From assembly GCF_004214895.1 (NCBI RefSeq), contig NZ_CP035952.1, positions 2,304,501 through 2,368,500 on the forward strand: a stretch of DNA of 64,000 nucleotides, read 5' to 3'. The translations under genes and the position numbers were made by a program. Below are positions 1 through 9,295 of this stretch, piece by piece. Numbering within the stretch: the stretch's first letter is position 1; each line of letters opens with the position of its first letter. Below the pieces are notes generated by a model. The model saw only the letters and a list, made by a program, of their open reading frames with translations. It was not told the DNA's origin and ran no database searches. The stretch is from Pseudomonas tructae (lineage in GTDB: Bacteria; Pseudomonadota; Gammaproteobacteria; Pseudomonadales; Pseudomonadaceae).

Positions 1-568
1 ACGAAGGGTAACCGCCAATCTTGTGTTCATAGGCGTGGTTTACGTGGTCGTAGTAGTTTTCGATGATGCCATCGCGCTCCAGTTTCACGATCTCACTGAC
101 CAGCTCATCCGGAGCACCGCCGCCATCCCATAACGGATAGTCCTCGGCAACCGCTTCGGCACGCAGGGGGAAGGCCTTGAGAAACGAGTTGGGTGCGTTC
201 AGGTCCTTGCGCACCCGTTCATCGTCCGCCCGGTATTCGCGGATCAGCCAGTTGTTGCCCATGGGTTCGAAGTGCTCGGGAAACTCATAGGCGATGAACA
301 GCGTCAGTACCTCAACACCTTCGAGCAGTGGACTGCAGAAGGGCAGATTGGCCAGATGGAATTGAGCATAGGGCAGCAATTGTTCGCCAGCATCGTTGCA
401 CGGGATGCCTTCATCGGCGCCATACAGAAACACCCGGCCCAGCCAGCTTTCGCTGTCGCTGTCATTGGGGCGAAAGCCGCCGGCAAAAAAGCGTGTGGCG
501 GGTTTGGCCAGTTGTTGCTTGATGCTTTCGATGTCCATGCGGTACTGCAGTCCTTGTGGTTTATACAT
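1..568 (-). CDS. DUF1963 (YwqG-like) protein, 3' end outside window
   Basis: About 189 codons are visible; the C-terminus runs off the left edge. The N-terminal part reads MYKPQGLQYRMD, followed by an ATRFFAGGFRPN segment, and the edge shows HKIGGYPS. This aromatic/Gly-rich arrangement fits the DUF1963/YwqG family of cytoplasmic proteins, whose function is unknown to me. I used the ATG at 568; an in-frame ATG at 538 (MDIESIKQQ) is also possible. It is 58 bp downstream of the ABC permease gene on the same strand and could be co-transcribed, but it is not a transporter subunit. The family call is from pattern recognition and is moderately sure. Confidence 0.6.
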   Translation of the reverse strand, partial: MYKPQGLQYRMDIESIKQQLAKPATRFFAGGFRPNDSDSESWLGRVFLYGADEGIPCNDAGEQLLPYAQFHLANLPFCSPLLEGVEVLTLFIAYEFPEHFEPMGNNWLIREYRADDERVRKDLNAPNSFLKAFPLRAEAVAEDYPLWDGGGAPDELVSEIVKLERDGIIENYYDHVNHAYEHKIGGYPS

Positions 569-626
569 GTGCGCTGCTGCACTGCATGGTACGGGGCTTG
601 GGTTGTGTTGCAAAGTTGGCAGCCTG

Positions 627-1493
627 CTAATTCTTCGTCGGACGCGGCTGAGAAGGGCGTCCATAGGCTTGGGTAATCCGGTCGATCACCATCGCCAACG
701 CCACAATCGCCAAACCCGCCTCGACCCCTTTGCCGACATTGAGTGTCTGAATCCCAGCCAGCACATCCTCGCCCAGCCCGCGGGCGCCAATCATCGAGGC
801 AACCACCACCATCGACAGGGCCATCATCACCGACTGGTTGAGCCCGGCCATGATGCTCGGCATCGCCAGCGGCAGCTGCACCCGCCGCAATCGCTGCCAG
901 CGACTCGCGCCCAGGCCGTGAGCGGCCTGGGTCAGGCTCGGGTCGATCTGGCTCAGGCCCAGTTCGGTCAGGCGGATCAACGGCGGCAGGGCGTAGACCA
1001 AGGTGGCGAAGATCGCCGGTACCTTGCCCAGGCCGAACAGCATCAACACCGGAATCAGATAGACGAAACTGGGCAGGGTCTGCATGACATCGAGCAGCGG
1101 CATCAGCAGCTTGCGCGCCAGGGGCCGGCTGGCCAGGAGGATGCCCAGCGGGATGCCGATCAGCACACACAGGCCGGTACTGACCAGCACCAGCGCGCAG
1201 GTTTGCAGCAGCTTGTCCCACAGGCCGACCACGCCGATCAGAAACAGCAGGCCGCTGAGTACCAGGGCGCGGCTGATGCTGCGGCTGGCGTGCCAGGTCA
1301 TCAGCGCGACGATCAACAGCAACAGCCACCAAGGCGTCAGGCGCAGCAGGTTCTCCAGGCCAACCAGCACCTGCAGCAAAGCATCGGAGAGGTTACGCAA
1401 CTGATCGCCGTAAGCCAGCACCAGCCAATCGACAAAGCGGTTGACGGCATCGGCAAATGAGAAATGCAGTGCTTGGGGAAAGCCTCCACTCAC
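627..1493 (-). CDS. Glycine betaine/choline-type ABC transporter permease (ProW/OpuAB family)
   Basis: Integral membrane subunit of a quaternary-amine ABC importer. The 288-residue protein has about six hydrophobic segments. It carries the binding-protein-dependent permease signature near residues 190-210 (AAHGLGASRWQRLRRVQLP, the EAA-type loop that contacts the ATPase) and ends in an IGARGLGEDVLAGIQ stretch typical of ProW/OpuAB. It starts with GTG, overlapping the TGA of the upstream binding-protein gene, so the two are probably translationally coupled. No ATP-binding subunit gene follows: the next gene is DUF1963. The exact substrate (glycine betaine, choline or carnitine) cannot be read from the sequence. 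Confidence 0.87.
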   Translation of the reverse strand: MSGGFPQALHFSFADAVNRFVDWLVLAYGDQLRNLSDALLQVLVGLENLLRLTPWWLLLLIVALMTWHASRSISRALVLSGLLFLIGVVGLWDKLLQTCALVLVSTGLCVLIGIPLGILLASRPLARKLLMPLLDVMQTLPSFVYLIPVLMLFGLGKVPAIFATLVYALPPLIRLTELGLSQIDPSLTQAAHGLGASRWQRLRRVQLPLAMPSIMAGLNQSVMMALSMVVVASMIGARGLGEDVLAGIQTLNVGKGVEAGLAIVALAMVIDRITQAYGRPSQPRPTKN

Positions 1494-2476
1494 AGGCCTG
1501 CCTCGACTTTGCCCGCGACTTCAGCGGGTAGCCAGGCTTTCCAGAGAGCAGGGTTGTCACGCATGAACCTGAGCGCCGCATCCTTGGGCGATTCGCGAGT
1601 TTCGCTCATCTGCGCCAGGGTCTTGTTAAGCGTGTCGATGGGTAGGTCGACCTTGTCGAAGAATTCGACCAGTTGTGGATAGTCCTTTTTGAACGGCGCC
1701 GAAACACCAATGGACAATTTCGCTGGCAACGAACGCGTACCTTGCGGGTTCGGGTGGCTGGCGTCGGTCAGGGTGTTCCACGCCTGGGCATTGAAAGCGG
1801 GTTCTTCCAGGCGCACCAGCTCGTAGCGACCCATCAGCGGGGTAGGGCTCCAGTAGTAGAACAAAACGGGCTTTTTTCGTTTGATGGCTGAGGTGATTTC
1901 AGCATCGAGGGCCGCGCCCGAGCCACTGCGAAAGTTCACGAAGTCCTGGTCCAGGCCATAAGCCTTGAGCTTCTGGCTGTTGACGATCTCGGAAGTCCAG
2001 CCGCTGGGGCTGTTGAGGAAGCGGCCCTTGTCGGGGGATTCGGGGTCCTTGAACACCGCCTTGTACTGTTTGAGGTCGGTCACCGAGCGCAGCTCCGGCG
2101 CAAGATCCTTGATCACATAGGCCGGCACATACCAGCCCTCATCAGCATTTTTCACCGTATCGCCAATGCTGAACACCTGGCCGGCTTGCTCAGCCTTGAT
2201 CCAGGCAGGACTACGGCCGGCCCATTCCTCGCCGATGACCTGGATGTCGTTGCGCGCCAGGGCCACTTCCATGCTTACGGTGCTGCCGGGCAGGGTCTGG
2301 GTGGGGTAGCCGTAGCCTTTCTCGACGATCAGCCGCAGGATCTCGGTGGTGAGGCTGCCGCTTTCCCAAGTGATGTCGCCGAAGCGGATGGGTGTGGTGG
2401 GGTTGGCGGCGTGGCTGGTGGTGACCAGGCTCAGCGCCAGCAAGGCGCTGGCCAGTAGGGAGATGATCGGCTTCAT
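1490..2476 (-). CDS. Quaternary-amine ABC transporter substrate-binding protein (OpuAC domain)
   Basis: Periplasmic solute-binding protein of about 328 residues. The chosen ATG at 2476 (MKPIISLLASALLALSL) gives a clean Sec signal peptide ending near SHAA; the upstream ATG at 2509 would add 11 non-signal residues. The mature part holds OpuAC-like segments such as WESGSLTTEILRLIVEKGYG, EEWAGRSPAW and LFYYWSPTPLMGRYELVRLE, whose aromatic residues suit cation-pi binding of betaine-like ligands. It is followed by the permease with a 4-nt overlap. A chemoreceptor gene lies upstream on the same strand but is separated by a REP-type hairpin. Confidence 0.87.
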   Translation of the reverse strand: MKPIISLLASALLALSLVTTSHAANPTTPIRFGDITWESGSLTTEILRLIVEKGYGYPTQTLPGSTVSMEVALARNDIQVIGEEWAGRSPAWIKAEQAGQVFSIGDTVKNADEGWYVPAYVIKDLAPELRSVTDLKQYKAVFKDPESPDKGRFLNSPSGWTSEIVNSQKLKAYGLDQDFVNFRSGSGAALDAEITSAIKRKKPVLFYYWSPTPLMGRYELVRLEEPAFNAQAWNTLTDASHPNPQGTRSLPAKLSIGVSAPFKKDYPQLVEFFDKVDLPIDTLNKTLAQMSETRESPKDAALRFMRDNPALWKAWLPAEVAGKVEAGL

Positions 2477-2523
2477 TGTGCCTCGCTCGCAGGGTAGGGA
2501 GTCTGGCAAGTGTAGTAGACCGA

Positions 2524-2575
2524 TCGCGGGGCAAGCCCGCTCCTACAGATGAATAGGAGCGGGCTTGCCCCGCGA
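2524..2575. repeat. REP inverted pair, probable bidirectional terminator
   Basis: Two perfect 22-bp arms (2524-2545 and 2554-2575) of the Pseudomonas REP motif, core GCGGGCTTGCCCCGCG, are separated by 8 bp. The hairpin lies between the chemoreceptor stop codon and the binding-protein gene. It would separate the two transcription units. Confidence 0.85.
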
Positions 2576-2580
2576 AGCTG

Positions 2581-4728
2581 TTACACCCTGAACTGATCCA
2601 TCAGCCCCTGCTGCTGGTTGGCCAGGCTATTGAGCGACTGGCTGACCCGCGCCGATTCGTTGGCCTGCTCAGACAGCGACTCGGTGACGTCACGGATGGT
2701 CGCCACGTTGTTGTTGATCTCTTCGGCTACGGCGCTCTGCTCTTCAGCAGCGCTGGCGATCTGCAGGTTCATGTCGCTGATCACCGTGACCGCATCGCCA
2801 ATCTGCTGCAGCGCGGTAACCGCCTGGCCGACCTGTTCGACGCTGCCCTGGGCCTGGCGGTGGCTGCTGTCCATGGCGCCGACCACTTCCTGGGTACCGG
2901 CCTGCAGTTCCTCGATGACCAGGCGGGTTTCTTCCACCGATTCCTGGGTGCGGCGGGCGAGGTTGCGGACTTCGTCGGCGACCACGGCAAAACCACGACC
3001 GGCTTCACCGGCACGCGCGGCCTCGATGGCAGCGTTGAGGGCCAGCAGGTTGGTCTGCTCGGCAATCGAGCGAATCACTTCCAGCACCGAACCGATCTTC
3101 TCGCTGTTTTCAGCCAGGCCCTGGACCTGGCCCATGGCGGTGCTCATGTCGGCGGCCAGGGTGTCGATGCTGCTGGTGGTACGGTCGATCACCGCCAGGC
3201 CCTGGCGGGTGGCCTGGTCGGCATCGCGGGCAGCCTGGGCAGCTTGTGCAGCGCTGCGGGCGACGTCCTGGGCGGTGGCGCTCATCTCGTGGGAGGCGGT
3301 GGCCACCTGGTCGACCTGGCGGTACTGCTGCTCCATGCCGGCGCTGGTCTGACTGGCGATGGCCGAGGACTGGTCGGCGGTATCGCGCGCCGCCTGGACC
3401 GAGCGCTTGACCTCGGCAATGGTCGGTTGCAGCTTGTCGAGGAAGCGATTGAACCAGCCGGCCAGTTCGCCCAGCTCGTCCTGCTTGTCGTAGTTCAGGC
3501 GGCGGGTCAGGTCGCCTTCGCCGCTGGCGATGTCCTTGAGCATGGCGGCCACGCCGAGGATCGGTCGGGTCACGGTGCGCGCCATCAGCCAGATCAGCAA
3601 CAGGCCGACAACCGCTGCCAAAAGGCCCAGGCCCAGCTCGATCAGGGTGCCGCTGGTATTGCGCTGGTCGAGCTCTTGCTTGAGGGCTTCGGCCGGGCCG
3701 GTCAGGGCGCTTTCCGGTACATCGAGAAGCACGCCCCAGGGCTTGCCGCCAGGGATCGGCGCGAATGAGGCGAGCACTTTCAGGCGCTGATCGTGGTGGA
3801 TGCTGTGCAGGGGCGTGCTGTCGCCGAGCAGGCGGATCAGTTCGGCGCCTTTTTCCGGGTCGACCTTGTCGAAGCGTTGTGCCAGCTTGCTGGCGTCCGG
3901 GCTGTAACCGGCCAGCAGACCCACGGGGCTTAAGATGCCGACCTGGGTCTGGCCCTGGTACAGATTGCGGCTGGCCTGTTGGCTCATGGCCTGCAGGCTG
4001 TTGAGGTTGATGTCGATAGACAGGGTGGCGATGACCTTGTCGGCCGCCATCAACGGGAACACGATGCTGGTCATCAGCACCTGCTGGCCGTTGATCTCAT
4101 AGAAGTAGGGCTCGACCACGCAGACCTTGCGGGTCGTACGCGGGCACACCGACCAGGTATTGGCCGGCTCGCCGCTGGGGCCGATGCTAGTGTCGTTCAT
4201 GTCGCGCTCAGGCAGCGCCATGGAAGTCAGCTGGCCCGGGGTCGGCTGCGACCAGTACAGGGCGAAGCGGCCGGTCTCGTTGCTGCCCAGTTCTTTCTGG
4301 TCGACAAACAGCGAGTCCTTGTTGTCCAGGGCGTTGGCTTCGAACACCAGCGACAGGCCGAGCAGGTCGGGGTTGGCCTGCAATGCGGCACGCACCTGGC
4401 GGGTCATGTCTTCGCGCAGGTCGAAAGCATCGAGAAAGCGCTTCTCGGCCTGTTCACGCAAGAACAGTACCTGGCGGGAGAAGCCGGCACCGTACTGGTA
4501 AGCGTCCATGAACTGGCGGCGGATGTTCAGCGCCTGGACTTCGCCCTGGGACTCGATGCGCCCTTGGGCCGCTTCGGTGAGCATCTGCATGCTGCTGGCC
4601 TTGACCAGTTGCGTACTGTGCTCCATGCGGTACAGCGAGAGGCCAACCAGCAGGGTGACGATGCCGGCCAGGCACAAGCCGGCGAGCAGGGTGATTTTCC
4701 ACTGAATGGAAAGTTGTCTGAACGGCAT
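2581..4728 (-). CDS. Methyl-accepting chemotaxis protein with dCache sensor
   Basis: Transmembrane chemoreceptor of 715 residues from the ATG at 4728 ([17 protein letters not shown]); an earlier ATG at 4800 would place 24 polar residues before the first membrane helix. Order: TM1 (about 11-32), large periplasmic sensor of double-Cache size (about 35-340), TM2 ([19 protein letters not shown]), HAMP, then a cytoplasmic coiled coil with the conserved hairpin tip ([20 protein letters not shown]). The ligand is unknown. I did not find the amino-acid-binding Cache motif. Its position before a betaine-type transporter suggests, by context only, a quaternary amine or related osmolyte. Confidence 0.92.
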   Translation of the reverse strand: MPFRQLSIQWKITLLAGLCLAGIVTLLVGLSLYRMEHSTQLVKASSMQMLTEAAQGRIESQGEVQALNIRRQFMDAYQYGAGFSRQVLFLREQAEKRFLDAFDLREDMTRQVRAALQANPDLLGLSLVFEANALDNKDSLFVDQKELGSNETGRFALYWSQPTPGQLTSMALPERDMNDTSIGPSGEPANTWSVCPRTTRKVCVVEPYFYEINGQQVLMTSIVFPLMAADKVIATLSIDINLNSLQAMSQQASRNLYQGQTQVGILSPVGLLAGYSPDASKLAQRFDKVDPEKGAELIRLLGDSTPLHSIHHDQRLKVLASFAPIPGGKPWGVLLDVPESALTGPAEALKQELDQRNTSGTLIELGLGLLAAVVGLLLIWLMARTVTRPILGVAAMLKDIASGEGDLTRRLNYDKQDELGELAGWFNRFLDKLQPTIAEVKRSVQAARDTADQSSAIASQTSAGMEQQYRQVDQVATASHEMSATAQDVARSAAQAAQAARDADQATRQGLAVIDRTTSSIDTLAADMSTAMGQVQGLAENSEKIGSVLEVIRSIAEQTNLLALNAAIEAARAGEAGRGFAVVADEVRNLARRTQESVEETRLVIEELQAGTQEVVGAMDSSHRQAQGSVEQVGQAVTALQQIGDAVTVISDMNLQIASAAEEQSAVAEEINNNVATIRDVTESLSEQANESARVSQSLNSLANQQQGLMDQFRV

Positions 4729-4997
4729 GGCGAAGTCCTTGGATCCTGAAAGATTGAGGCTGCCGACTGTATCGGCCGCGATGCCGTTTTCTTTATTCAA
4801 ACGTTCAATTCAAATGCGTCGTTTTGATTTACTCAAGCGACACGTTGTCGCAGCCCGCCAAGGCGTTTTTTTGACAAGCGCGAGGGGCTGCTTCAAAGTG
4901 TGCGCCCTCCCATAAAAATACCTGTCGTTCGGCCACTGCTCTTGAGCAGTCTGTCGCCGGATCGGTCGCTTTTTGTCTGGTTTCTAGAGGTCACAGA

Positions 4998-6317
4998 ATG
5001 AATGCAGTAATTGCCGCGGTCGGCATCATGCTGATATTGAGCCTGTCCCGCGTGCATGTGGTGATTGCCCTGATCATTGGTGCGTTGGCCGGTGGCCTGG
5101 TTGGCGGGCTGGGTATCGAAGGCACGCTCAAGGCCTTCAATGGCGGCCTGGGTGGCGGTGCCACAGTGGCGCTGTCCTATGCCTTGCTCGGTGCTTTTGC
5201 CGTGGCCATCGCCAAGTCGGGTATGGCCCATGCCCTGGCCGATCGCGCCCTGGCCATGATCGACCGCCAGGGCCATAGCAATGGCGGCAAGGTCAAATGG
5301 CTGCTGATCGGCCTGCTGCTGGTCGTGGCGATTTCCTCGCAGAACATCCTGCCGATCCATATCGCCTTCATTCCGTTGCTGGTGCCGCCGCTGCTGTACG
5401 TGCTGACCAAGCTGCAGATCGACCGGCGGCTGGTGGCCTGTGTGATGACCTTCGGCCTGATCACCCCGTACATCTTCTTGCCGGTAGGCTTTGGCAACAT
5501 CTTCCTCAACCAGATTTTGCTGGGCAGTGTCAGCCGCAGTGGCGTGGATGTCAGCGGTGTCAGTGTGACCCACGCCATGGCCATTCCGGCGGCGGGCATG
5601 CTCTTCGGCTTGCTGGTGGCGGTGTTCATCAGCTATCGCAAAAAGCGCGTTTATGACCTGGAGAAGATTGAGCAGGTCGAGCAGGTGGCGGTGAGTTACA
5701 ACCCGCTGACCCTGCTGGTCGCCGGCGTCGCCATTGCCGCGGCGTTCATCATCCAGCTGTGGCTGGATTCGATGATCATCGGCGCCATGGCTGGTTTTCT
5801 GATCTTCTCGGTGTCGGGCATCGTGCGCTGGAAAGACACCGACGACCTGTTCACCGAAGGCATGAAAATGATGGCCATGATCGGCTTCATCATGATTGCC
5901 GCCTCCGGCTTTGCCGAGGTGATGAAAGCCACCGGCGAGGTCAAGACCCTGGTCGAGGCTTCGGCGGCCTGGATCAACCACAGCAAGGGTGTCGGCGCGC
6001 TGCTCATGCTGCTGGTGGGGTTGCTGGTGACCATGGGCATCGGCTCGTCGTTTTCCACCGTGCCTATCCTGGCCGCGATCTTCGTGCCGCTGTGCGTGCA
6101 ACTGGGCTTCGATCCCGTGGCGACGGTGTGCATCGTCGGTACCGCCGGCGCCCTGGGCGATGCCGGCTCGCCCGCATCGGATTCGACCCTCGGGCCGACC
6201 TCGGGGCTGAACGTGGATGGCCAGCATCATCATATCTGGGACACTGTGGTGCCAACGTTCATCCACTACAACCTGCCGTTGCTGGCGTTCGGTTGGTTGG
6301 CGGCGATGATGCTCTAG
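4998..6317 (+). CDS. YuiF-type Na+/H+ antiporter-family permease
   Basis: Inner-membrane protein of 439 residues with 10-12 hydrophobic segments. Features of the Na+/H+ antiporter-like (YuiF) family include [19 protein letters not shown] in the first half and, in the second, [17 protein letters not shown] followed by [15 protein letters not shown]. Relatives have been described as Na+/H+ antiporters and as amino-acid (histidine) permeases, so the substrate is open. A GAGGT ribosome-binding site precedes the ATG. It ends at a hairpin (6329-6349) and is convergent with the FecR-like gene. Confidence 0.8.
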   Translation: MNAVIAAVGIMLILSLSRVHVVIALIIGALAGGLVGGLGIEGTLKAFNGGLGGGATVALSYALLGAFAVAIAKSGMAHALADRALAMIDRQGHSNGGKVKWLLIGLLLVVAISSQNILPIHIAFIPLLVPPLLYVLTKLQIDRRLVACVMTFGLITPYIFLPVGFGNIFLNQILLGSVSRSGVDVSGVSVTHAMAIPAAGMLFGLLVAVFISYRKKRVYDLEKIEQVEQVAVSYNPLTLLVAGVAIAAAFIIQLWLDSMIIGAMAGFLIFSVSGIVRWKDTDDLFTEGMKMMAMIGFIMIAASGFAEVMKATGEVKTLVEASAAWINHSKGVGALLMLLVGLLVTMGIGSSFSTVPILAAIFVPLCVQLGFDPVATVCIVGTAGALGDAGSPASDSTLGPTSGLNVDGQHHHIWDTVVPTFIHYNLPLLAFGWLAAMML

Positions 6318-6328
6318 CGTGGCAAGAG

Positions 6329-6349
6329 GGCTGAGCGTCAGGCTCAGCC
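6329..6349. terminator. Bidirectional terminator hairpin
   Basis: Perfect 8-bp arms GGCTGAGC/GCTCAGCC with a 5-nt loop, followed by TTT on the + strand. It lies between the convergent permease and FecR-like genes and overlaps the stop codon of the latter. Confidence 0.6.
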
Positions 6350-7348
6350 TTTGGCAGGGGGCGGCGAGATGCGGTTCAGAACCATGTTGCCGTGCTTGTT
6401 CTGGGTCAGGTACACCGGCAGCACCTTGGGCAGGGTGCTGACCAGGCGCTTGATCTCGCTGGTGTTGTAGATGCCGCTGATGCGGATGCTGCCAGTGCTG
6501 GAGTCAGCCAGCAGCAGCGGTTTTTCCAGGTAGCGGTTGATCATCGGCAGGGCCTGGGCCAGGCTCTGGTTGTCGAGGATCAACTTGCCGTTGCGCCAGG
6601 CCAGGCTGTTGTCCTGGCTGTAGGTCTGGCTCAGGTGCGGTTCATAGTCGCCGGCCTTGTAGCTGGCCTGCATGCCCGGGCCAAGGCGATAGCTGCTGTC
6701 ACTGGCGTTGCCATCACTGCTGACCAGCACCGAGCCTTCGACCAGGGTCACTTTGACCTGATCATCGTACTTCCACACATTGAACTGGGTACCGGTCACC
6801 CGCGTCCAGCCGTTGGCCGCATGCACCACAAAAGGGTGCTGGCTGTCGTGGCTGACCTTGAAGAACGCCTCACCCTTGATCAGGGTGACCCGCCGCTCGT
6901 CCTTGTAGTTGGTGTAGCGCAACTCGGTGTTGAGGTTCAGTTCGACCGTGCTGCCATCACTGAGCACAACGCGATTGACCCGCTCGCCGGTCTCCAGGGA
7001 CTGATAGCTGTTGGGTAGCCAGCCCTGTTCCCAACCGATCCAGGCACCTGCCGGCAGGGTGAGCAGGGCGATGGCTGCGGCTGTGGCAAATTGCTGCCAG
7101 TGGCTGCGCCGCGGCTGCCACAGGGGCACGACGTTGTCAGGGAAGGTTCGCGGCAAATGGTCGGCGGTCTGCCAGATGTCCATCATCGCCTGGTATTCCT
7201 GCAGATGCGCCGGATGGGCCACCAGCCACTGCTCGAATGCACGTCGTTCAGCGGCACTGCAGTCTTCAGCTTGCAGGCGCAGGCACCACTGCGCGGCGGC
7301 ATCGGTGATGGCATCTAGTTCGGCGGCGCTGAGACTGGTGTGGTTCAT
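6344..7348 (-). CDS. FecR-family anti-sigma factor without adjacent sigma gene
   Basis: Cell-surface-signalling transmembrane regulator of 334 residues. Cytoplasmic N-terminal DUF4880-type domain (about 9-50: AAQWCLRLQAEDCSAAERRAF), one membrane segment (about 86-105: FATAAAIALLTLPAGAWIGW), FecR domain (about 115-215: LSDGSTVELNLNTELRY, GEAFFKVSHDSQHPFVVHA) and a C-terminal STN-like/DUF4974 region. Such proteins normally hold an ECF sigma factor at the membrane until a TonB receptor signals. Here no sigma gene lies upstream or downstream, and no receptor is adjacent. A weak Fur-like sequence (GATAAT...CTATC, 7403-7422) lies 55 bp upstream. Confidence 0.9.
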   Translation of the reverse strand: MNHTSLSAAELDAITDAAAQWCLRLQAEDCSAAERRAFEQWLVAHPAHLQEYQAMMDIWQTADHLPRTFPDNVVPLWQPRRSHWQQFATAAAIALLTLPAGAWIGWEQGWLPNSYQSLETGERVNRVVLSDGSTVELNLNTELRYTNYKDERRVTLIKGEAFFKVSHDSQHPFVVHAANGWTRVTGTQFNVWKYDDQVKVTLVEGSVLVSSDGNASDSSYRLGPGMQASYKAGDYEPHLSQTYSQDNSLAWRNGKLILDNQSLAQALPMINRYLEKPLLLADSSTGSIRISGIYNTSEIKRLVSTLPKVLPVYLTQNKHGNMVLNRISPPPAKG

Positions 7349-7589
7349 TGAAACTCCCGATTTTGTCCATTCTACCTTGCAGGGTAGGTGGGCGAGAACC
7401 GAGATAATGGCGAATGACTATCAGTTGTAAGATTTTTTACCGCTAAAGGCCAGCAAAACCGTGGATCTGACAATGATTGCTTACAAATCTGCGAGGCAAA
7501 AGGTCGGCCTGTGGAGTAAGCCCGTTCCCACCGAGTTTGAGGTTATCGATGTGGGCAATGCGGCGACCCGACTTGCCTCGCGATGGTTA
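7349..7589. other. Intergenic region without convincing gene
   Basis: Between the orphan FecR-like gene and the DUF883 gene. Apart from a possible Fur-like site near 7403-7422, I see no coding pattern. There is no remnant of an ECF sigma gene here. Confidence 0.5.
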
Positions 7590-7910
7590 CTAAGACCTGC
7601 GCCCCAGCAACAGGCCGACCACCAGGCCAAACCCGGCCGAAATCGCCACCGTCTGCCACGGATGGCCGCCGATGTAATCCTGGGTCGCATCGACCACCGG
7701 TTGCGCCTTGCTGCGCACACTAGTGACCGCGTCACGGGCCTGCTTCAATTTCACCCCGACCTGGGCCCGCAGGGTTTCGGCTTCTTCACCTACCAGTGCG
7801 GCGCTGTCATTGAGCAGCTTTTCTGACTCCTCGATCAGCGCCTGCAATTCGCTGAACGCCTGATCCTTGATTTGCTCGGCATCGCCTTGCACGGTGGTTT
7901 TCCTGGCCAT
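7590..7910 (-). CDS. DUF883 (ElaB/YqjD-like) inner-membrane, ribosome-associated type protein
   Basis: A 106-residue protein with a charged, helical, heptad-like N-terminal two thirds (EQIKDQAFSELQALIEESEK, EEAETLRAQVGVKLKQARDA) and one C-terminal hydrophobic segment with Gly residues (AISAGFGLVVGLLLGRRS). This layout matches the ElaB/YqjD/DUF883 family. Characterised E. coli members are C-tail-anchored, stationary-phase proteins that bind ribosomes. It is monocistronic here. The family call is secure; a role in this strain is inferred only. Confidence 0.88.
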   Translation of the reverse strand: MARKTTVQGDAEQIKDQAFSELQALIEESEKLLNDSAALVGEEAETLRAQVGVKLKQARDAVTSVRSKAQPVVDATQDYIGGHPWQTVAISAGFGLVVGLLLGRRS

Positions 7911-8041
7911 GGGTGCTTCCTCGTCAGTTGATGGGCATTGAACAGTGGATGCCGGCAGGTGCGGAAAGTTGCAGTGGTTTGCCGAGTGCCGGCGGCTACA
8001 GTGTAAGATAGCGCCTATTTTTCAGCGGCAGGACACCCCTC

Positions 8042-8296
8042 ATGAGTTTCAATCTGGCCAACAAGAGCTTCGCCGAACGGGCGCAGATCGAGGACGAGAA
8101 AGCCCGGCTGTTCGAGCTCTGGCAGACCAACCTGGGCAAGGCCAAGGGCGAAGCCGCCCGGCTGATCGCGGAAAAGCCGCGGCGCAAGGGCAAGTGGGCC
8201 GAATGGGTCCGGGCAGAACTGGACGGCATGTCGCCGCCCGAGTACGCCAACATGGTCCGCAGTGAAGTCAACAAACTGATGGCGGCGGCCAAGTAA
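8042..8296 (+). CDS. Small conserved hypothetical protein, 84 aa
   Basis: Starts MSFNLANKSFAERAQIEDEK and is rich in Lys, Glu and Trp with no membrane segment or signal peptide, so it is cytoplasmic and probably helical. I cannot assign a family. The regular Pseudomonas codon use (strong GC3) supports it as real. It ends 3 bp before the convergent LysR gene. No function is proposed. Confidence 0.7.
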   Translation: MSFNLANKSFAERAQIEDEKARLFELWQTNLGKAKGEAARLIAEKPRRKGKWAEWVRAELDGMSPPEYANMVRSEVNKLMAAAK

Positions 8297-8299
8297 GCT

Positions 8300-9208
8300 T
8301 CAGGCAAATACTGCCAGCACCGCTTCGCGGACTTTCTCCAGGGCCGGGTCCGGTTGCCCGCCGGTGCGCCAACCCAGTTCCACCGGATAGCGCGGCAAGG
8401 CCAGCGGGCATGGCAGCACCACCAGGCCGGCGGTTTCGGCAATGGCCCGGGCGGCATGACCGGGTAGGGTGGCCAGGTGCTGGCTGCCCTTGAGCAGGTA
8501 AGCCAGGGCCGCAAAATGACTGGTCGATGCCGCCACCCGGCGGCTCAAGCCCCGTTCGGCCAGGGCCTCGTCAACAATGCCGATAAAACCTTGCGACGAC
8601 ACCAGAATCTGCTCCCGCCCCACGAACTCATCCAGGCTTAACGCATTTTGCCCAGGCGCCAGGCTGTGCGGGTCGAGCAGGCACAGGTAATCCCCTTCAT
8701 CGAGTACCCGGCGGCTGAGCAGGCGGGCAGAAAACCCGCCCGAGGTCAGTCCCAGGTCGAGGCTGCGCTCAAGCAAGGCGCGGGCGACGATCTGGCTGTG
8801 GGTCTGGCGAAAGATCAGGCGCAGGCCCGGGGCCAGCCGTTGCACCTGCTCGATCAAGGCGCGGCCATAAGCGATCTCGAAATCATCGGACAGGCCCAGG
8901 GTCACCGCCCGGCCTTCGAACTGCTCGGCCTGTGGATCGAGCAGGGCCAGGCTCTGCCGGCATTTGTTCAGTGCTTCGCTGATCAGTGGCTTGAGCTGAT
9001 TGGCCCGCAGGGTGGGCGTCAGGCCGCGCCCGGTGCGGGTGAACAGCGGGTCGCCATAAACCTTGCGCAAACGCCGCAAGGCAGCGCTGACTGCCGATTG
9101 GGTCAGGTCCAGGCGCACGGCCGCGCGGCTGGCGCTGACTTCGTCATGCAGGGCTTCGAAGACCTTGAGCAGGTTGAGGTCGATATCAGTGATATTCGCA
9201 GAGTTCAT
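8300..9208 (-). CDS. LysR-type regulator, divergent from nitrilase gene
   Basis: A 302-residue LTTR. The N-terminal winged helix-turn-helix lies at about residues 10-70 (DLNLLKVFEALHDEVSASRA, TQSAVSAALRRLRKVYGDPLF) and is followed by an effector-binding domain with no obvious truncation. It is divergent from the nitrilase gene across an 87-bp region holding ATGAA-N10-TTCAT (9220-9239), a plausible operator. By LTTR convention it probably controls the nitrilase gene and itself. The effector is unknown. Confidence 0.92.
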   Translation of the reverse strand: MNSANITDIDLNLLKVFEALHDEVSASRAAVRLDLTQSAVSAALRRLRKVYGDPLFTRTGRGLTPTLRANQLKPLISEALNKCRQSLALLDPQAEQFEGRAVTLGLSDDFEIAYGRALIEQVQRLAPGLRLIFRQTHSQIVARALLERSLDLGLTSGGFSARLLSRRVLDEGDYLCLLDPHSLAPGQNALSLDEFVGREQILVSSQGFIGIVDEALAERGLSRRVAASTSHFAALAYLLKGSQHLATLPGHAARAIAETAGLVVLPCPLALPRYPVELGWRTGGQPDPALEKVREAVLAVFA

Positions 9209-9219
9209 ATCATTCAGAA

Positions 9220-9239
9220 ATGAAGTGGTCTTTATTCAT
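9220..9239. promoter_or_regulatory. Candidate LysR operator between regulator and nitrilase
   Basis: Interrupted dyad ATGAA-N10-TTCAT in the divergent intergenic region, matching the general T-N11-A type architecture of LTTR sites. It is the only clear dyad there. Assignment is by position. Confidence 0.35.
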
Positions 9240-9295
9240 GATTAGCCCGGCGCCGACAATCTGCAATACCCATCGCCCACCCGGAGCTTGCACCC

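Noticed and set aside
4893..6266. 457-codon minus-strand frame, His/Gly/Gln-rich
   Set aside because: Antisense shadow of the YuiF-type permease gene; composition is typical of reading GC-rich codons backwards.
7403..7422. Fur box upstream of the orphan FecR gene
   Set aside because: GATAAT and CTATC half-sites are present but the spacing differs from the 19-bp consensus, so I did not list it as a feature.
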